A stretch of DNA of 64,000 nt from Cacajao melanocephalus. Lineage: Eukaryota; Chordata; Mammalia; Primates; Pitheciidae. Position numbers and translations under genes: made by a program. Positions 43,041-57,935 of this stretch are shown here, one piece after another (position 1 is the first letter of the stretch; every line of letters begins with the position of its first letter). The stretch covers positions 62,001 to 126,000 of the forward strand of contig CAUYLG010071187.1 of the NCBI GenBank assembly GCA_963573385.1, in the 5' to 3' direction. The notes beneath the pieces were generated by a model, which searched no databases, was not told the DNA's origin, and saw only the letters and a program-made list of their open reading frames with translations.

Positions 43041-45059
43041 TGCACTTTTCAGCTGGTTCAGTTATTTTTGCTGAGATGTTACTTGAACAGAACAGATCAT
43101 GCACAATTCAATAATTAAGATAGCCAAAATAATTAGGAACAGCCCAACAGACTGCGTGATTATCAGCCCAAATCAATAAAGAAGTCAATCCAAAGCCTCC
43201 GATAAATAAGGCAGTCTACAGCCACTGCTACAGGAACTGTAATTCCAGAAGCCTGATCTCAAGTACATCAGTATTTTTCTAGAAGTCAGGAGGGGGCCAA
43301 TATTAGAAGGGAAGAAAGCAGAAGTTGCTTCCATGCTGTGCCCATCTTCATCCATACTGATTGTGTTAAAAGGAAGGAAAAAGCTAATCCAAGTGGTACA
43401 CGATTGTGGTATACTTAACTCCAGTGCTGAAATAGGTGGCAGACAGCCCTATTTCTCTAATTGCTGATCACCTCGTGGCTCTTTCCCACACTTCCCCATC
43501 ACTCTCAGGAACTCCAAAACACAATCCTAAGTGAAATTACGGCTGCAGATATTAGACCCTTCAGGCTCTATCCTGCCCAGGATAAGCACCTGTCCACCTC
43601 CTGGACAGGGAAGCTGTGTCCTGAAACAGCACCAGATCCAATTGCAGGGCATGTTATTCTCTTCCATCGGTGCCCAGAAAATGCAGCAAAGGAGAGCCCC
43701 GTGTGAAACTGGCCTTATTTTTATTTATTTCTTTTAAAATTTCAGAAAAGCTTAGAGAAACCCGGTGGTATTTTTAACATGGCTTCCACAGCCTAAAATA
43801 ACATTCTTGGCTTTGCTGGATGGGTGAGGTGAGACTATGGGGAGGGACGATGGAGGAGGTAGGAGGCTTCCCAAAATTGCCAGGCTTGCAGATTAAACAA
43901 GTGCAAATCAGTCAGTGTCCAGATTTATGCTGAAATGGACGATACCGTATTTTGCAAGCTAATAAAGTGGCATTTGCCTGTAAATACAGAGAAAATGAAT
44001 AACCAAATTAAATTTTCTTAATCTATGGCAGGTAGTCCTGAAGATCAATAGAATAACAATTAACTAGAAGTTCTGCATCCATGGGTCCTAATTCAACCCT
44101 TGCCACAACTGTCCCCCTGTAATCTGCTTTATCTTACAGAGGTGGTTAACAGGCTTGTCATGTTAGACACTGGCTGGCAGGCCCAGGCTGTGAACAGGAG
44201 AATTGTGTGGGATGCCCCACAAATGAGATCTGCCCATACCTGTCAGTCATCTGGACACTCTCACAGACCCTATGACCCCTTTATATTTCTGAGCCCTCTT
44301 GAGGTCCATTGGCTATGTAATTCTTGCCCTGCTTTCATTCTCATTTTCCCCTCTAGGAAAGATAGCCACAAAATTTACATCATCCTCTAAATAGGAAATG
44401 CCATATACCTTGATACAGTACTTATTACGGGTCACTCATTAGAACACAGAAAAATATCTCAAAGGCCTCAGGCAGTGGCAATAAAGTCATCCCAAAGTCC
44501 TCATTAACAGAAGTACCTTGTGAAACCTCACCTAGGAACTATTTGCCCTAATTTCAGACCTAATATCTACTTGCTTCATTTATGGCCCCCTGTTCCTGGC
44601 CCAGCAGAAGCAGCAAAGTGGAATATTCAAAGGGACAGCCAGAGGCAGATAACAGAAGCAGAAGGAAATGATATTTAGCAAAGCAATAATCATTTTTTAA
44701 AAATCAAAACAAGCACAATCTTTAAAAAAAAAATAGTAAACTACATCATTTAGCTTTATGGCAAATAATTCTACAAACCTCTGTATCCCCTAAGGGAACC
44801 TAGGCGTTACATCATAGTTCATACTGATAACCTTGAGTTATTAGGCAAAAGTTAAAATTAGTGCTCTGTTTCAGAAGGCGGACATGTGTTGTGCATAATG
44901 CACCGAATAAATATATTCATCCAGTTAGATAAATACAAGTTTTAATGCACAGAGAGGTAGGTTTTAACTATTTGGAAAACACATTCTGTACTTCCTGATG
45001 TTCCAAATAAATCACAAAATGTAATAATAAGGTAACAAAAAAAGAAAAGAAAGCATGAA

Positions 45060-45145
45060 GTCTGACCCTTCACTTTTAAGAGAAACTGAGGTCCACACAA
45101 GTTGAAATGAGTTGCCAGTGTCCCACAGGGAGCAGGAAGAGCCAA
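45060..45145 (-). repeat. Probable MIR core fragment, antisense
   Basis: Short piece 'agagaaactgaggtccacac' with 'gagttgccagtgtcccacag', in antisense MIR core order. Confidence 0.45.
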
Positions 45146-46864
45146 GGCCAGGCCTTCAGCTCCTGGTTCTCAGGGTTCCTAACCCTCCCCCACCGTAGCA
45201 CATGAACACCATCTCCACTGCAGAAAACTGATAACTACCAGCAGTTCCAATGTTATTCTCCTGATCAGATACGCTTAGTCAGGAAACATGGCTCCTTTCT
45301 CTCTTTGTAAAAACTGCTCTGAGTTATGTGAGAGTAAGTTGCTGTATACATTTAAGGTGCTTTTTCTTTTATTCCATGACTAATGCACTTATCATCTGGC
45401 TACTACAGAGTAATTTCAGTTTTCTAGTTCATAATCTCCCATGGATTTTGTAAGACTCTTCCCTAGTGTGACTATTAGAATGAAACAAACAAACAAAGCT
45501 CTCAACAGAATAAAAAAAAAATCTAGAAACATATTTTCAAATCAAGACACCAAAGTGAAGACCAATATGCGATAACTCTCTTCCACGGAGGTGTCTCTCT
45601 CCCTCTTTCCCATCACTGTCCAGTACAATTTTATTAACCTATATTGAACAGTTTCATTTTTTTCCTCTTAGATAATCTTTTAAGTCTTCCAAATGACCAA
45701 AATTGCTTATGACAGGGCAAATGTGAGGCGGTATGCTCAATACCTTATATCACATACATTCTGTCCTCTGGAAGTGACACTGTGGCTCTTTCAAGAAGAG
45801 CCAGCCTGATCCTGATGGCATGTCTACCTAATGTCTGCTTTGTGTGGAAGGATTTAAGTAAAAACATGTCCTATAAAGCCTCAGAGGTTGAGCAGCAGAT
45901 CTGCCATTATAATCACTGCCATGTATGACTAAAGAGGTTTACCTAGATATGTCCTTTTATCAGCATAAAGGAGGAAATCTGGGGTCACAGAGAGTCAAGT
46001 CATGTTCAAATTTCTTGAATAGGACTTTGAATGAAATTAACTATTATGCCAATTACAATATGTGGATAGCTACCTAGAAATATCATTTAAGGAAAACAGG
46101 AAGAAACTGAAATGAATAATCAAGATTCATAATACAAATTAAAGTGATCAAATATGACTTCTAGATACTTAACACAGAGAATTATTAAATTCAGAAAGCA
46201 CCTATCTAAAACTTTTGAACAAAACAAAGCATAATTATAGACTTCTCTTTGCCTTCACATGAATTATGAGTATTAAATACTCTCATGAAACAAAGAAACA
46301 ATAAACCTAGCATGTTTTTCCTATTGCAACAAAAAAAGCATGATTTTTTTTTCTTTCATCAAAATCTTTTTAAAACTTCTTCAAAGAAATTTAAAATGGG
46401 CAATTAAGGAAAAATTTAAATTATACTATGCAAGTTTCTAAAGGGTATACCCCTTTTGCATTCTCTACTATGAACTCTAATTTCAGTTTCTGACACCAGG
46501 TATAACTTATTACCAATTTCCTATGAAATCATCTAAGAAAAATATTATATAGCTGAGTCCTTCTAACCAAATGGCAAACGTTGCTCCAACAGAACAGAAT
46601 GCCTGGAATGATAGAAAAGTTCCAATTTCTCCTTTGAATCCCTCAGGAAATGAAAAAGAAAATTAGCAATAAGAAAGCATGTCACATTCAAAAGAGCAAA
46701 GAAAAGCTCTGTGAGTGAACAATTTGAAAACAGAAAAAAGGCCCTTAAAGTTGGGCTGTCCTAATGCTTACCCACTTCTAGAGAGAACTGACCTTTTCCC
46801 AGCCTGACACTTTGCAGAGTTAATTAAGCTGCTGTTTTCTAGGCATCTTATAATTACAGCTGGT

Positions 46865-46990
46865 TAAAGCTACAAGAGACCAAACGGGTTACACTAATCC
46901 AACCTCCGTATTTACATATGAGAAAATCGAGATCTGAAGAGGTAAGGTCACTTGCCCAAGGTCACATAGCTAGTTAAGAGCAGAGTGAAG
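46865..46990 (-). repeat. MIR-type SINE, antisense
   Basis: Contains 'acatatgagaaaatcgagat', 'cacttgcccaaggtcacata' and 'gctagttaagagcagagtga', the antisense MIR core. Confidence 0.75.
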
Positions 46991-48344
46991 AACATGCCCC
47001 AATCTCCAGTCTCCTGTCACCTCAATAAACTGCAAAATAAACTTGTTAGGAGGAAGATCGCTTCAGAACGCCAGTAAAACCACGGGTCTCTGGAAGAACC
47101 ACCTCTGCCTGCAGAGCCTGGAGAGCACCCTCACACCCCACGTGATTCTCCAGGCTTTTTTCAGCACACAGGAACCTCCCTAGTAGCAAGTCTGACACAG
47201 CAGCAGAATGATTCAGTGAAGAGCCTGATAAAGGACAGCAACCAAGAATCTTTCTTGCAGCAACTCATTTCAGCTATTCTGCTTTCTGATCAAGGGAAGA
47301 ATGTAACTGGAGTTGCAACTGTTTTACTGGAAAAAGAATATTTAACGAACCAAAACAGTAAAAGGACATACATAGAATGAACCTGGCAAAGCATGACCGA
47401 TATATTGAGTTCCTGTCTTCTGAAAACTGCCCTACTACGTCCTGTAAGAGAACAAAGACAAAGGAAGAGTTTCTTGAAGATAGTGACTTAATATGGAGAT
47501 AAGCAAAGAGACAAGAAAATCTACATAATGATATAATCCTTCCATTAAGGATTAAGAACATTTTATGAGGAAAGTCTCCATAAAGATGCACTTTATTATA
47601 CACTGATTTTGTTTTGAATACTTCAAAAATAAAAGTGTACAATAAATGTTGGCATTTTACCTATCTACTACTATTATTACTTTTTTTTTTAACACCAAGT
47701 ACCTTATCTTCTTTGGATCAATTAGTGCCTCAGTCTTTGAAAACCGAGAATGATTCTCACTTCTGCTGTCCTTGAATTAAACAACAAGAAAAAGAAACGA
47801 AGTGGGTGAGAAGAGAGTGGGTCAGATATGACTGATTTGAATCAATCTAAGGCAAATTATTCAACAACCATTCTGTGGAAGATCCCCATGTGCCCAGTAC
47901 TAACCTGGATGGTATCCATCCCTGGCATTAAGGTAGGATGTAAAATTAACAAGAAAACCATACAGTACAATGTAGAAAGTGCTATCATAAAGGTATTTAT
48001 AAAACACAATGGCATCCCAGTTAATATAGCAATTGATTCTGCAGGGAATGAGAGAGGGGCTGAAGACAGAGGCAAGGAAAGCTAGAGAGGAAATAAGATT
48101 AGCACTAAGCTTTTAAGGAAGAGTAGATGCTGTCCAGATGGACAAGAGAGGATGGTATTTAGGTAGAGGAAGCAGTATGCACAATGACACAGAGATACGA
48201 AAGTGCATATGTATTGAAGGACTAGCAAATGGTCTTGTGTAACTTGATCCTAGACTTCATGCAGAAGTAGCTGGAGGCACATGGTAAAAGCTTATGACCT
48301 GCTAAATTAAGACTTGTAGCTGTGGGCAGTGGGAAATGATCAGA

Positions 48345-48895
48345 GATTTGGGGTTTTGTTTACATCTTAACTAAAGTGTACAATTCAGTGACATTTAGTC
48401 CATTGTGCAATCACTCCCAATATCTATTTCCAGAACATTTCAAAAGCCCAAAAGAAAATCCCTTGCCCATCAAGCAGTCACTCCCTATTATCCCCTCCCT
48501 GTTTTCTGTCTCTGTGGGTTTGCCTAATCTGGATATTTCGTAAATGGAATTATATAACTCACGGGCCTTGGTGTCTGGCTTCTTTTGCTGAGCATAGTGT
48601 TTTTGAAGTCCATCCATGTTGTAGCATGTATCAGTATTTCATTCCTTTTTATGGCTGAATAATGTTCCATTGTATGGACATACCACATTTTCTTTATTCA
48701 TCAGTTAATGGACATTTGGATTGTTTCCACATTTTGGCTATTGCAAATAGTCCTATTGTGAACATTTACGTAGAGTGTTTTTGTCTGAGTATCTGTTTTC
48801 AACTTTGGGGGTATATACCTACTAGTGGAATTGCTGGGATATTTGGTTCTTCTATGTTTAACTTATTAAGGAACCCATCTGATATTTTTAGTTAA
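48345..48895 (-). mobile_element. L1M fossil 3' end, antisense
   Basis: Reverse complement of an old L1 3' UTR and ORF2 end: 'agtgtacaattcagtgacat', 'tatggctgaataatgttcca', 'ttggctattgcaaatagtcc', 'ggtatatacctactagtgga'. Short, broken, immobile. Confidence 0.85.
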
Positions 48896-49007
48896 AGGAA
48901 AGACGTACAATTGTATTTTAGAAAGCTAAATGTACCTAATGGATATTTAAGGAAACAAGATCTATAGAGATGGTTCCCCAAAGATCCACCAAATAGTTGC
49001 TCATCTG

Positions 49008-49090
49008 TTCCTTCCTGCCTTCCTTCTTGGGCTTCCTATCTCCTTTCCTTTCTCTTCTGCCTGCTTGCTTGCTTGCTTGCTTTTTTTTTC
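49008..49090. repeat. Pyrimidine-rich simple repeat with (GCTT)n
   Basis: TTCC-rich tract ending in five GCTT units and an oligo(T) run. Confidence 0.9.
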
Positions 49091-51002
49091 TTGTCGAACC
49101 TACAAGTTGGCATGCAATATGGTGGCCCAAATATATGCCCACCCACATACCTTGTGGCTTTACACCATCTTCTGAGGCTTCTGTGCTAAAATCCTGCTAG
49201 CTCAGCCCATCTGTAACAGTTCAGATTGTTTTCTTGCTTCATAATTCCTGCTCTGAGGAAGCATCAAGCTGTAATAAATAGGTCTCTCAGTATCAAATGA
49301 GAATTCCAAGAGGAGCTTAGCACAGGAAAGGCTCCTGGGAGGGTTTGCTGGAAGGGTTTTGACTTGAATATTTCTGCTGAGATGACCAGGGTCCATCTTC
49401 CTATATTCTCCCTCCATCCCACTCCTCCAGACACAGAAACGTGCATTGCTAAACAACTGCTTCCTCTGCAGGTCTTCCAGCTTGTCATTTCAAAAGCAGA
49501 TGATTCTTCACAGAAATTTCAAGGATTATGAAAGCCCAATACAGACATGAGTTAAGTGGCTTTTCTTCAAATTAGAATTGGTTACTTACTAATTTTGAAC
49601 ATGTGCCACTAACAACACACCAGGACACTGGCAATAGCAAGGAGTGATTTGCTAATTTTCTTGCTCAAAGTTGTTATATTTATAGATGCACTGGGAAGTT
49701 GTAATGATGGTCACTCAGTTGCCAGTCAAAGAATAGAAATGATACATGTTGTTGTTGTTTTCCTCCAAGAAATCAAGAAGTTAAAGCAAGTCATCGCCTA
49801 ACTTGAACAGATTCTATAAATGAACCTGGCTTGAGGAGTGGAGATGAAGGGAGATGTTCAGAAGAATGCTCTCCATGAAGCTCCTCTTGAGAGACACTGA
49901 ACATCCAGGGGTGGGGGGATGGGGAGGAACATGAGGACAAAGGCTGTGCATCTAGGAGCACTGAAGCACCAGGCTAAACATCCGACGTGTAGCAACTGCA
50001 CCTTCTGATCTTAGAGTACAATAATATCCCCTAAAATGCACAACTTTGAACATTTTACATTCCATTTTTAAAGTGTAATTATAAATAAGCCTCCTTAGAA
50101 TCAACCATGCAACCTCTGGGTCTTTAGAGAGTAAAGAGACTCCAACAGCTCTTCAAAACAAAAAGCACAGGGCCTTCAGGGCACTTCCACGTGCCTGTTA
50201 GGACAGTACGTGGAGAAAGTGGTCGACCTAGAAAAGCTGGGAGGAAATTCTGTGTTCTCCTCTCAGTCTTCTCCTGTTATGGAATGGCCATAGGCAGGAT
50301 GGGACTGCCATCTGAACAGCCCTGCTCCTTCAGCTTCTATGGTTGTATGGCTCTCTGGAGCCCCTCTTCCTTGGCTAACCAAAGCCAGATTTTGTTCAGG
50401 TGTCAGGCAGCCAAGTGCTTCCTGGGGAGACTAGGCCCTTCCCCAGCCCCAGGGGCTGAAGCTTGATTGGTCTAAGAAAATCATGGTCCATTCCACTTCC
50501 CAGGGATTGCTTTAAGAATGGTTATGTGACATAATTCTGGCCAATGAGACCTGTGGGAAGTCTGCTGGACTTCTGGGAAATCACATTTATTGTAAAAGAA
50601 GAGATCAGAAAACGGGGCCTGGCTTCTTCTGTTTCCTAGCTCACTCACAGAACTCACAACTAGCAACTCATGGAACTGTTGTGACCCGGTAGAGATATGG
50701 CTCAAGGCAAAATTGCCTACCTTGGGTCTGCTAAAGCCCAAAAGCCTTGAATCTCTTTAATTAACTAGCCAGATGCAGGCATTCTCCAGACTTCCTGTTA
50801 ATGCAAGATAATACATTTTCCTTGTAGGCTAAACCATTTTTACTTGGGTATTCTGTTATTTGGCACTTAAAGGCCCACCCAAGTGAGTAGATAAATGTTT
50901 ATAAGCACTTCATCAACTACATGTTTTAAAATTACACCCACAACCCAAATTATGTTTCATATCTCATGAGAAATACTTCTGTATCTGACCTTTTTAGAAA
51001 TA

Positions 51003-51292
51003 AGTATAATCCCAACACTGGGAGGCCGAGGTGGGAGGATCACTTGAGGCCAGGAGTTTGACACCAACTTGGTCAACAAAGCAAGACCCTGTTTCTAGAA
51101 AAAATTTTAAAATGAAAATTAGCTAGGCATGGTAGCTAGCTGTAATCCTAGCTACTCGCGAAGCTGAGGTGGGCCGATCACTTGAGCCCAGGAGTTTGGG
51201 GCTACAGAGAACTATGATCGCACCACTGCACTCCAGTCTGGGCAACAGAGTGAAACCTTGTCTCTAAAAAAGAAAATTGTTTTTAAGAAATA
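51003..51292 (+). mobile_element. Alu (J-like), 5'-shortened
   Basis: Begins in the left monomer at 'agtataatcccaacactggg', includes both monomers ('cactgcactccagtctgggc') and ends in an A-rich tail. Highly diverged. Confidence 0.9.
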
Positions 51293-52384
51293 AATAACAA
51301 CTCCAGAAAACTACATGTATGGAAGAATACCTGACCAGGGGAAAAAAAAATAGGTCTGGCATTTGAACCTGTAAATGCAGTCAGAAGAATGTAAAAACAA
51401 GAACTATGTGATGACTCAGAAATAAAAACATGCTCTAAAAAACACCAAGGCCACAAATTTCAAAAATTACAATCTGAGGCCTATTAGCAAGAAGCAATCA
51501 ATTTCCCCCATGGCACAAGCAAAATATTACTGCAGAATCATCTGTATCAGTGGTTAAGTGAACAGGGAACTACTCTTTCATGCCTCTCAGTGGCTCGCAG
51601 ATCTATTTATTTCAGTAACTGCCACATCTGTAGGGCATACAAAACTGTACCCTTTTATAATTTCTCCTGTCATTATTTTTTAACTTTCCCAGATCAGGTG
51701 TGTTGGGACCTGTTCAGAGGACTAACAGGTAATAAGTTATTTATACAGCTGCCAATTTTCCAAATCAGCGGTGGTGCCTAGAGATGACTTTGGGGGACTG
51801 AAGCTTCCATGCCCACAATATCCATCAGCTCCCCATATACCCTCAACACTTCAAAATGCAAAATCTGGATAAAGACCCCATCCCTACGTCTTCTAAACAA
51901 AAATCAAAGGGCCTGCTCCTTCCAAGCAATATATTCTGTCTTATAAATTAAAACCCATTTGAGATTATGCTGATAATAACATCCCCCTTGCTCACAGGCA
52001 TTCTGATAATGCAGTTTCAGAGAGAAATGAAGGCAGTTAGAGCTGGTATGCTAGGTTTTGTGGGTAATTGACAGGAGTTTATAGCCCAAGTGCAAATCAC
52101 CTATCACCTGCAATATAGTATAAAAATCAGGTCAGAATCATTGCTTGAAATTCCTTTCAACTCTATGAAGTTTTTATTCTACATGTGCTTATTTTCCTCC
52201 TACCAACTTGAATTTCAGAAAGAAAAGGTAACCCTTGAGAAAAGAGAAAAAAAAAGAAATATAAGACTTTGATGCTTCTTCAGCAGACATCTTCCAGCTG
52301 GATTTTATCTTTTACTGCTGTACAGTAAACAGTTTCTTTGTGTCTTTTTTGTTTGTTTCAAACACCTGAAGAAAAAAACAAATT

Positions 52385-52759
52385 TTAATTTTTATTATTT
52401 TATTTTTTTTTCATAAGTTATTGGGATACAGGTGGTACTTGGTTACACGAGTAAGTCCTTTAGTGGTTATTTGTGAGGTTTTGGTTCACCCATCACCTGA
52501 GCAGTATACACTGCACCATATTTGTCATCTTTTATCTCTTGTCCCCCTCCCACTCTTCCCCCCAAGGCCCCACCGTCTACTGTGTCATTCTTATGCCTTT
52601 GTGTCCTCATAGCTTAGCTCCCACATGTCAGTGAGAACATTTGATGTTTGGTTTTCCATTCCTGAGTTACTTCACTTAGAATAATAGTTTCTAGTCTCAT
52701 CTAGGTCGCTGCAAATGCTCTTAATTCATTCCTTTTTATGGCTGAGTAGTATTCTATCA

Positions 52760-52798
<39 letters not shown>

Positions 52799-52910
52799 CA
52801 CAGTTTCTGTATGCACTCTGATTGATAGGCATTTGTTGGGTTGGTTCCATCAACCCAATTGCAATTGTGAATTGTGCTGCTATAAACATGCCTGTGCAAG
52901 TATCTTAGAA
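52385..52910 (-). mobile_element. L1P-type 3' end, antisense
   Basis: Reverse complement of a primate-era L1 3' end: 'gatacaggtggtacttggtt', 'cccccaaggccccaccgtct', 'cacatgtcagtgagaacatt', 'tttttatggctgagtagtat', followed by the expanded (AT)n and 'gaattgtgctgctataaaca'. Less diverged than the L1M copies. Confidence 0.88.
52759..52798. repeat. (AT)n microsatellite in the L1
   Basis: About 19 AT units with one 'ac' interruption, located where the L1 has its TA-rich 'tatatat' motif. Confidence 0.95.
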
Positions 52911-53423
52911 AAAGACAATATTTTTAAGAGCCGTTCATGTTGGCAGTCACTATTGCTTTTCCCGCCACTCTTTAATTCAGCCTATCTCTGCGTAGCTTCC
53001 TTCAACCAAACTTCCATTGTCCGAACACCAAGCGAAGTTTTCCTACAATGTGTTAGATGCTAAGGATTAGATCACCTGGAATAAATGATTCTTAAGTATC
53101 AGTGGCATAAAGCAGATACTGCACTCCAACTGGTATGGGTTCAGTTGCTCCAACTGGCCATTGTAAGTTTTGTTCCCCCCAACCTACGGTTTATCTAGGT
53201 ACGTCAAATTATGGCTGTGATCGTCTGTTTCACAATTTTTAAATCATATGACACGTGATAGATGTTGTTTTTCCAGGATAGCTTCATTGAGTAATATTTA
53301 ACAGGATGCACATACTTAAAATTCTAATTGTAAATATTACTGTAAGCATTTTCAAAATTGTGAGAACTTAAAAAAAAGGCACTGAAATTCAAGTTAACCA
53401 GCAGCCTGCACCCACTCACTTAG

Positions 53424-53721
<298 letters not shown>

Positions 53722-55377
53722 CAGCCTATTTTTAAAAAAACAATTCTTTTTTAACATTTGTTGACTGACTATTGAGTGAAACAAGTGTTCATATCCCCCA
53801 CACCAAAAAAATTCCTTGAAATGTAGACAAAAGAGATCCAAGCCTAATATAGCCTCCCACCCACCACTGCCCCTATCCTGCTAGCACTGCTGTTACAGAC
53901 GTTTAAGAGTGCAAGTTAGTACTTACTCAAAAGGCAGATGGAAGCATCAGTGTGGATGCGCAGTTGAGTGTCCTGTTGTAAAGAGACAATTAAGCCTTCT
54001 GGAATTATCTGCACACTCAGAATTTTCTACTTACATTTCTGGAGTCTCTTCCCTATCTATAGAATGTCAAATAACTTGGTGAAACCAAAAGGGAACATAT
54101 TACATCCTTTAGGTTCTTACGGGAAAAATGAGTTGATTGATTTTTACCTATGAACAAAATATTAAAAAGTCTGAACACTGGAGGACAACCAGCAAGTTGT
54201 AGAAAACAATTCAGTGTCCTCAGTAATTAAACATAACGGAAACTAACATATGGTTTGTATTGTCCCCCTTTGTTCACTTGCTAATGCATTCCCTGATGGG
54301 TGTCCCCATGACGTTACTGTTTGGTCTGCAATCAGCTATCTGGCGGAGTTACAAGAAAGATGGAGTGCAGCATGTAGTTTCCCGTTACTCTGCAGCAAAC
54401 AAAGGCTGCCAGCTTCATGATGACAGCTGAGGAGGACTCTCTCATGCTCCAAGAAGTTCAGTTGCATCCTTTTAGTTATGAATAAAACTTGCAATAAAAC
54501 ACATTAATCACTGCAATCACTTTTAACCACAGGCAAACACTATGAGAGAGTAAAAAATAAATTGTCATAAATTTTGCCAGTTTCAGAAGATAAATTCCAC
54601 TTTCTATTTACAAATTCCTTCATTATGATAAAAAGCTTAACAATTAGCTTTGCAAAGCTTTAGACCGTATCAATGGTGTGGAGGGTTTTTTTCTTTTTTT
54701 AAGAAAAATAGTAACTGTAGAAAAAATAAAATTGTTTAAACCTAAAGATATGATCTTATCTGAATTACCCCCAAATACTGAGCTGTTTCACTCCAAAGGA
54801 GACACATTGGCTATTTGTATTATTTGCCAATTCTCCATTTTCGCTGGTTACAGCTTTTGTTCTTCCATCCTATCATTGCTATTGGGAGGGAATGGGATAT
54901 GAAGAGGTGGACCAGACCAAATCTGATTTTTATTCTTTTATCCAGAAAATAATATAAGAAAATGGACCACAGATGTGGACACAATCGAGAATCAAAGGAC
55001 AGTGGAATTTCCCTGAATGATAAGGTACACAGAAGAAAGGTAGGCTCAGGGCATGAAGAGATGGCCAATCTGAGGTCATGGTTTGCTTGGCGTGAATAAT
55101 CTGTGATTCTAATCTGATAAGCTGTGGTTATATGATCTGTAATTATAATCCGATTATCTGGAGTACACAGCACTACAGGTGTACACAGAGATGAAAGCAG
55201 AGTTCATTCTTGGTAACTGTTGGAAAAACCCTGTGACCCACCTAAATTCCTTCAGTGTTCCCACTCCCTCGCATTTCACACTTAGCACTGACATTGCCTC
55301 GGTGGAATGGAATGTCCAGATGCTCCTCCAACAAAAACTGATCTTTTATAGCAATCAAGGACACTCACTGGATGAGG

Positions 55378-55715
55378 GAAGCCTGGTGGCTCACACCTGT
55401 AACCCCAACATTTTGGGAGGCCAAGGCAAGAGGATCTCTTGAGGCCAGGAGTTTGAGACCAGCCTGGGAAACACAGCAAGACCCCATCTCTACAAAAATT
55501 TTTTTTAAAAATCAGTCAGGTGTGCTGGCACACACCTGAGGCACACACAGCTTCAGCACACCAGGTGTAGATGGCACACACCTGCCCAGCTACTGGGGAG
55601 GCGGAGGTGAAAGGATCACTTGAGCCCAGTTCAAAGCTGCCGTGAGCTATGATCATGCCACTGAGCTCTAGCCTGGGTGACAGATAGAACAAGACCCTGT
55701 TTGAAAAAATAAAAA
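55378..55715 (+). mobile_element. Alu (J-like) with internal duplication
   Basis: Both monomers are present, but the start of the right monomer is lengthened by about 45 nt, with 'ggcacacacctg' occurring twice (about 55525 and 55572). The extra segment is CA-rich and includes 'cacaccaggtgtagat'. Confidence 0.88.
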
Positions 55716-57769
55716 ATCAGAAAAGAACACTTGCAATTATAATTATGAGCAGTCTGCCTGATGCGGTTTGAGGGCTCTTTTAGCTATCTGAAGAAGAAAA
55801 ATCAGTAGCTAAAGAGAAAAACCACAGCAACTCGGGTATAATTGGATGTGAACTTTCTATGACATAGCAAACTCTTCCTTTTTTCCCCTCAAGGCCATTG
55901 CTAAACGTTATCCATGAAACACAGTGAATGAAAATGTCGTTGATTCTGGCAATTTGGATCACAAACCACTTAAAGTACCATTCACTTTTGTGTTTATAAA
56001 TTACTCTTAAAAGGCAATTCCTGTGTGCAGATGGTAAGAATGGAAGCAAGTATCTTTTTTTGATTGCCGAGTAGCAAGAATTTAATTTCTATTCAAGGTA
56101 ACCTTCATGATTGTTAGCAATAGGATGTATTGAAACACTGAATATCACACTTGGGTATGTTCAGCCTCAGCACACTGTAGAACAAGCTAAAACTACAAAT
56201 CTAGTCATTAAGAGTTGTGTAGTATGAGCTAGCAGTTGTTTAATCAAAAAGGACTCATTTAATACTGTGCCTAATGTCAGAATTGATACAGAAATAAAAT
56301 GTATCTTCTTCTCTCCCCTGTGCAAGATACATGTGTGTGATATAACAGTGCACTGGGATACCCACCATGAATTTCAGCTGTGATTGGAAAAATCCCTCCT
56401 CCTCTGCTCAGATGAGAGACTTGGCCCTGAGCAGTGACAGAAACAGTCTCAAGAGTAGGGTGTGTACATGGCAGAGGTGCACGTGCAATTCTTTGGATAT
56501 AAATGGATAGTTGAACTTCCATTTATATCCATTTATTACCATGTCCCTTCAAAATTTGCTTTTGCTTGTTTTATGATGTATGTGTTAGCACAGTCCATGC
56601 ATGTAATTTAAAAATGAGTAAACATAAATCACATAGAGTGATGGTCAAAAGAATTTCAGAGACCCCTTGTCTTGAGAAGTAAAGAGGGAAAGAAAAACAA
56701 AGTCTTAATCATATCCCCAGAACCCCCAAAACTAAGGAATCCTTTTGCCAGAAGCATCTTTTAGTCCAAGAGAAGGTCCATGAACAATCTGTGAACCACT
56801 AGGTCAAGGAGAAGAACACTGCTGGCTTCTCAGCTTCCCTAGGTATATCTGATCTTGGAAGATAATTCTAACACAAATTATACTTTGGTCCACAAATGAG
56901 CAGAAGAAAATCATCCATCTATTTCTGTGTCAGGTAGAACTTGGTGGGTCCTGTACAGACTATAAGCAACAGGAGAAGCAGATAAATCATTAGCAGAGTG
57001 AAAAGCAGACCCAATGAATTCCTACCAAATCTCTTACTTTCCTTTTCTTACAGAGAACAAAATAACAAAGTATTTATATCCACTGTCTTTGATATCTGTT
57101 TATCTCATTAGAGGAAAAATGCTTCTGCAACCACAAAAACATGTCTATTTCAAGTTTCAAGAATTCAAACCCAAATGATTTATAAAGGTCAACATTGTGC
57201 ATACAGACTTATAATCTTCACATTTCTAAAATCCTATCATTTTTAATTTTATGAAAAAACATTAATTTTTTATTTGTATTGCAGATAATATGTAATATTA
57301 GAATTTCATTTACATACATAAAGTATATATATTTGAAAAGTAATGTTAATTGGTTTTAATGAAAATGTTTCCTTAAAAAGTTAAAGTTAAGGCTAGTGTG
57401 AACAGTTGAACTTCTAATGTCATTTCTATGACTCTGATTTCTATTCAAAATTGATTTCTCCAAAGTTCTACATAATGTATTTGCAAGTCACATCAATGTT
57501 TATTAAAGTCAGTGTTTCCAAGAACTGAAAGAAGCATTACATAATGTTTCCAATTGAGTCGCCTTCCATCTGTCCTGTCTTCCTGTTCATCCAGTAGTTG
57601 AAACATACATACTGCACTCGGGAGAAAACAGCTAGGAGTCCCCCAGAGGATGCTGCACTCGATCACTCTGCACTGTATTTTCTGTCATTTACCCACCAGT
57701 GCTATCAGCCATCCCAAAGTATTCTCCCACCCTGGTCAGGTAATCTTCCTATGACCTACTAAGTGTAGT

Positions 57770-57935
57770 TATAATATAATCCACTAGAAAATACAAACTC
57801 CACTACTTGAAATAAACTCTTTGAAGGCAGGAATTTTCATCCGTTTTATTCACTCCTGTATCTTCTACACCTGGTACAATAACCAACACTCCAATATCTA
57901 TTTGTTGAGTGAATAAATGGATGAATGAAGGAAGA
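57770..57935 (+). repeat. L2 3' end fragment
   Basis: Ordered L2 tail: 'ctctttgaaggcaggaattt', 'cactcctgtatcttctacac', 'atctatttgttgagtgaata'. Confidence 0.75.

Noticed and set aside
47274..47642. 122-codon minus-strand open frame
   Set aside because: No recognisable domain, no splice partners, AT-rich intronic DNA; length is within chance for 64 kb in six frames.
48997..49200. Leu/Ser/Phe-rich plus-strand frame
   Set aside because: It is driven by the TTCC/GCTT simple repeat.
52701..52889. Tyr/Ile repeat-containing frame
   Set aside because: It is the (AT)n microsatellite inside the L1 3' end.
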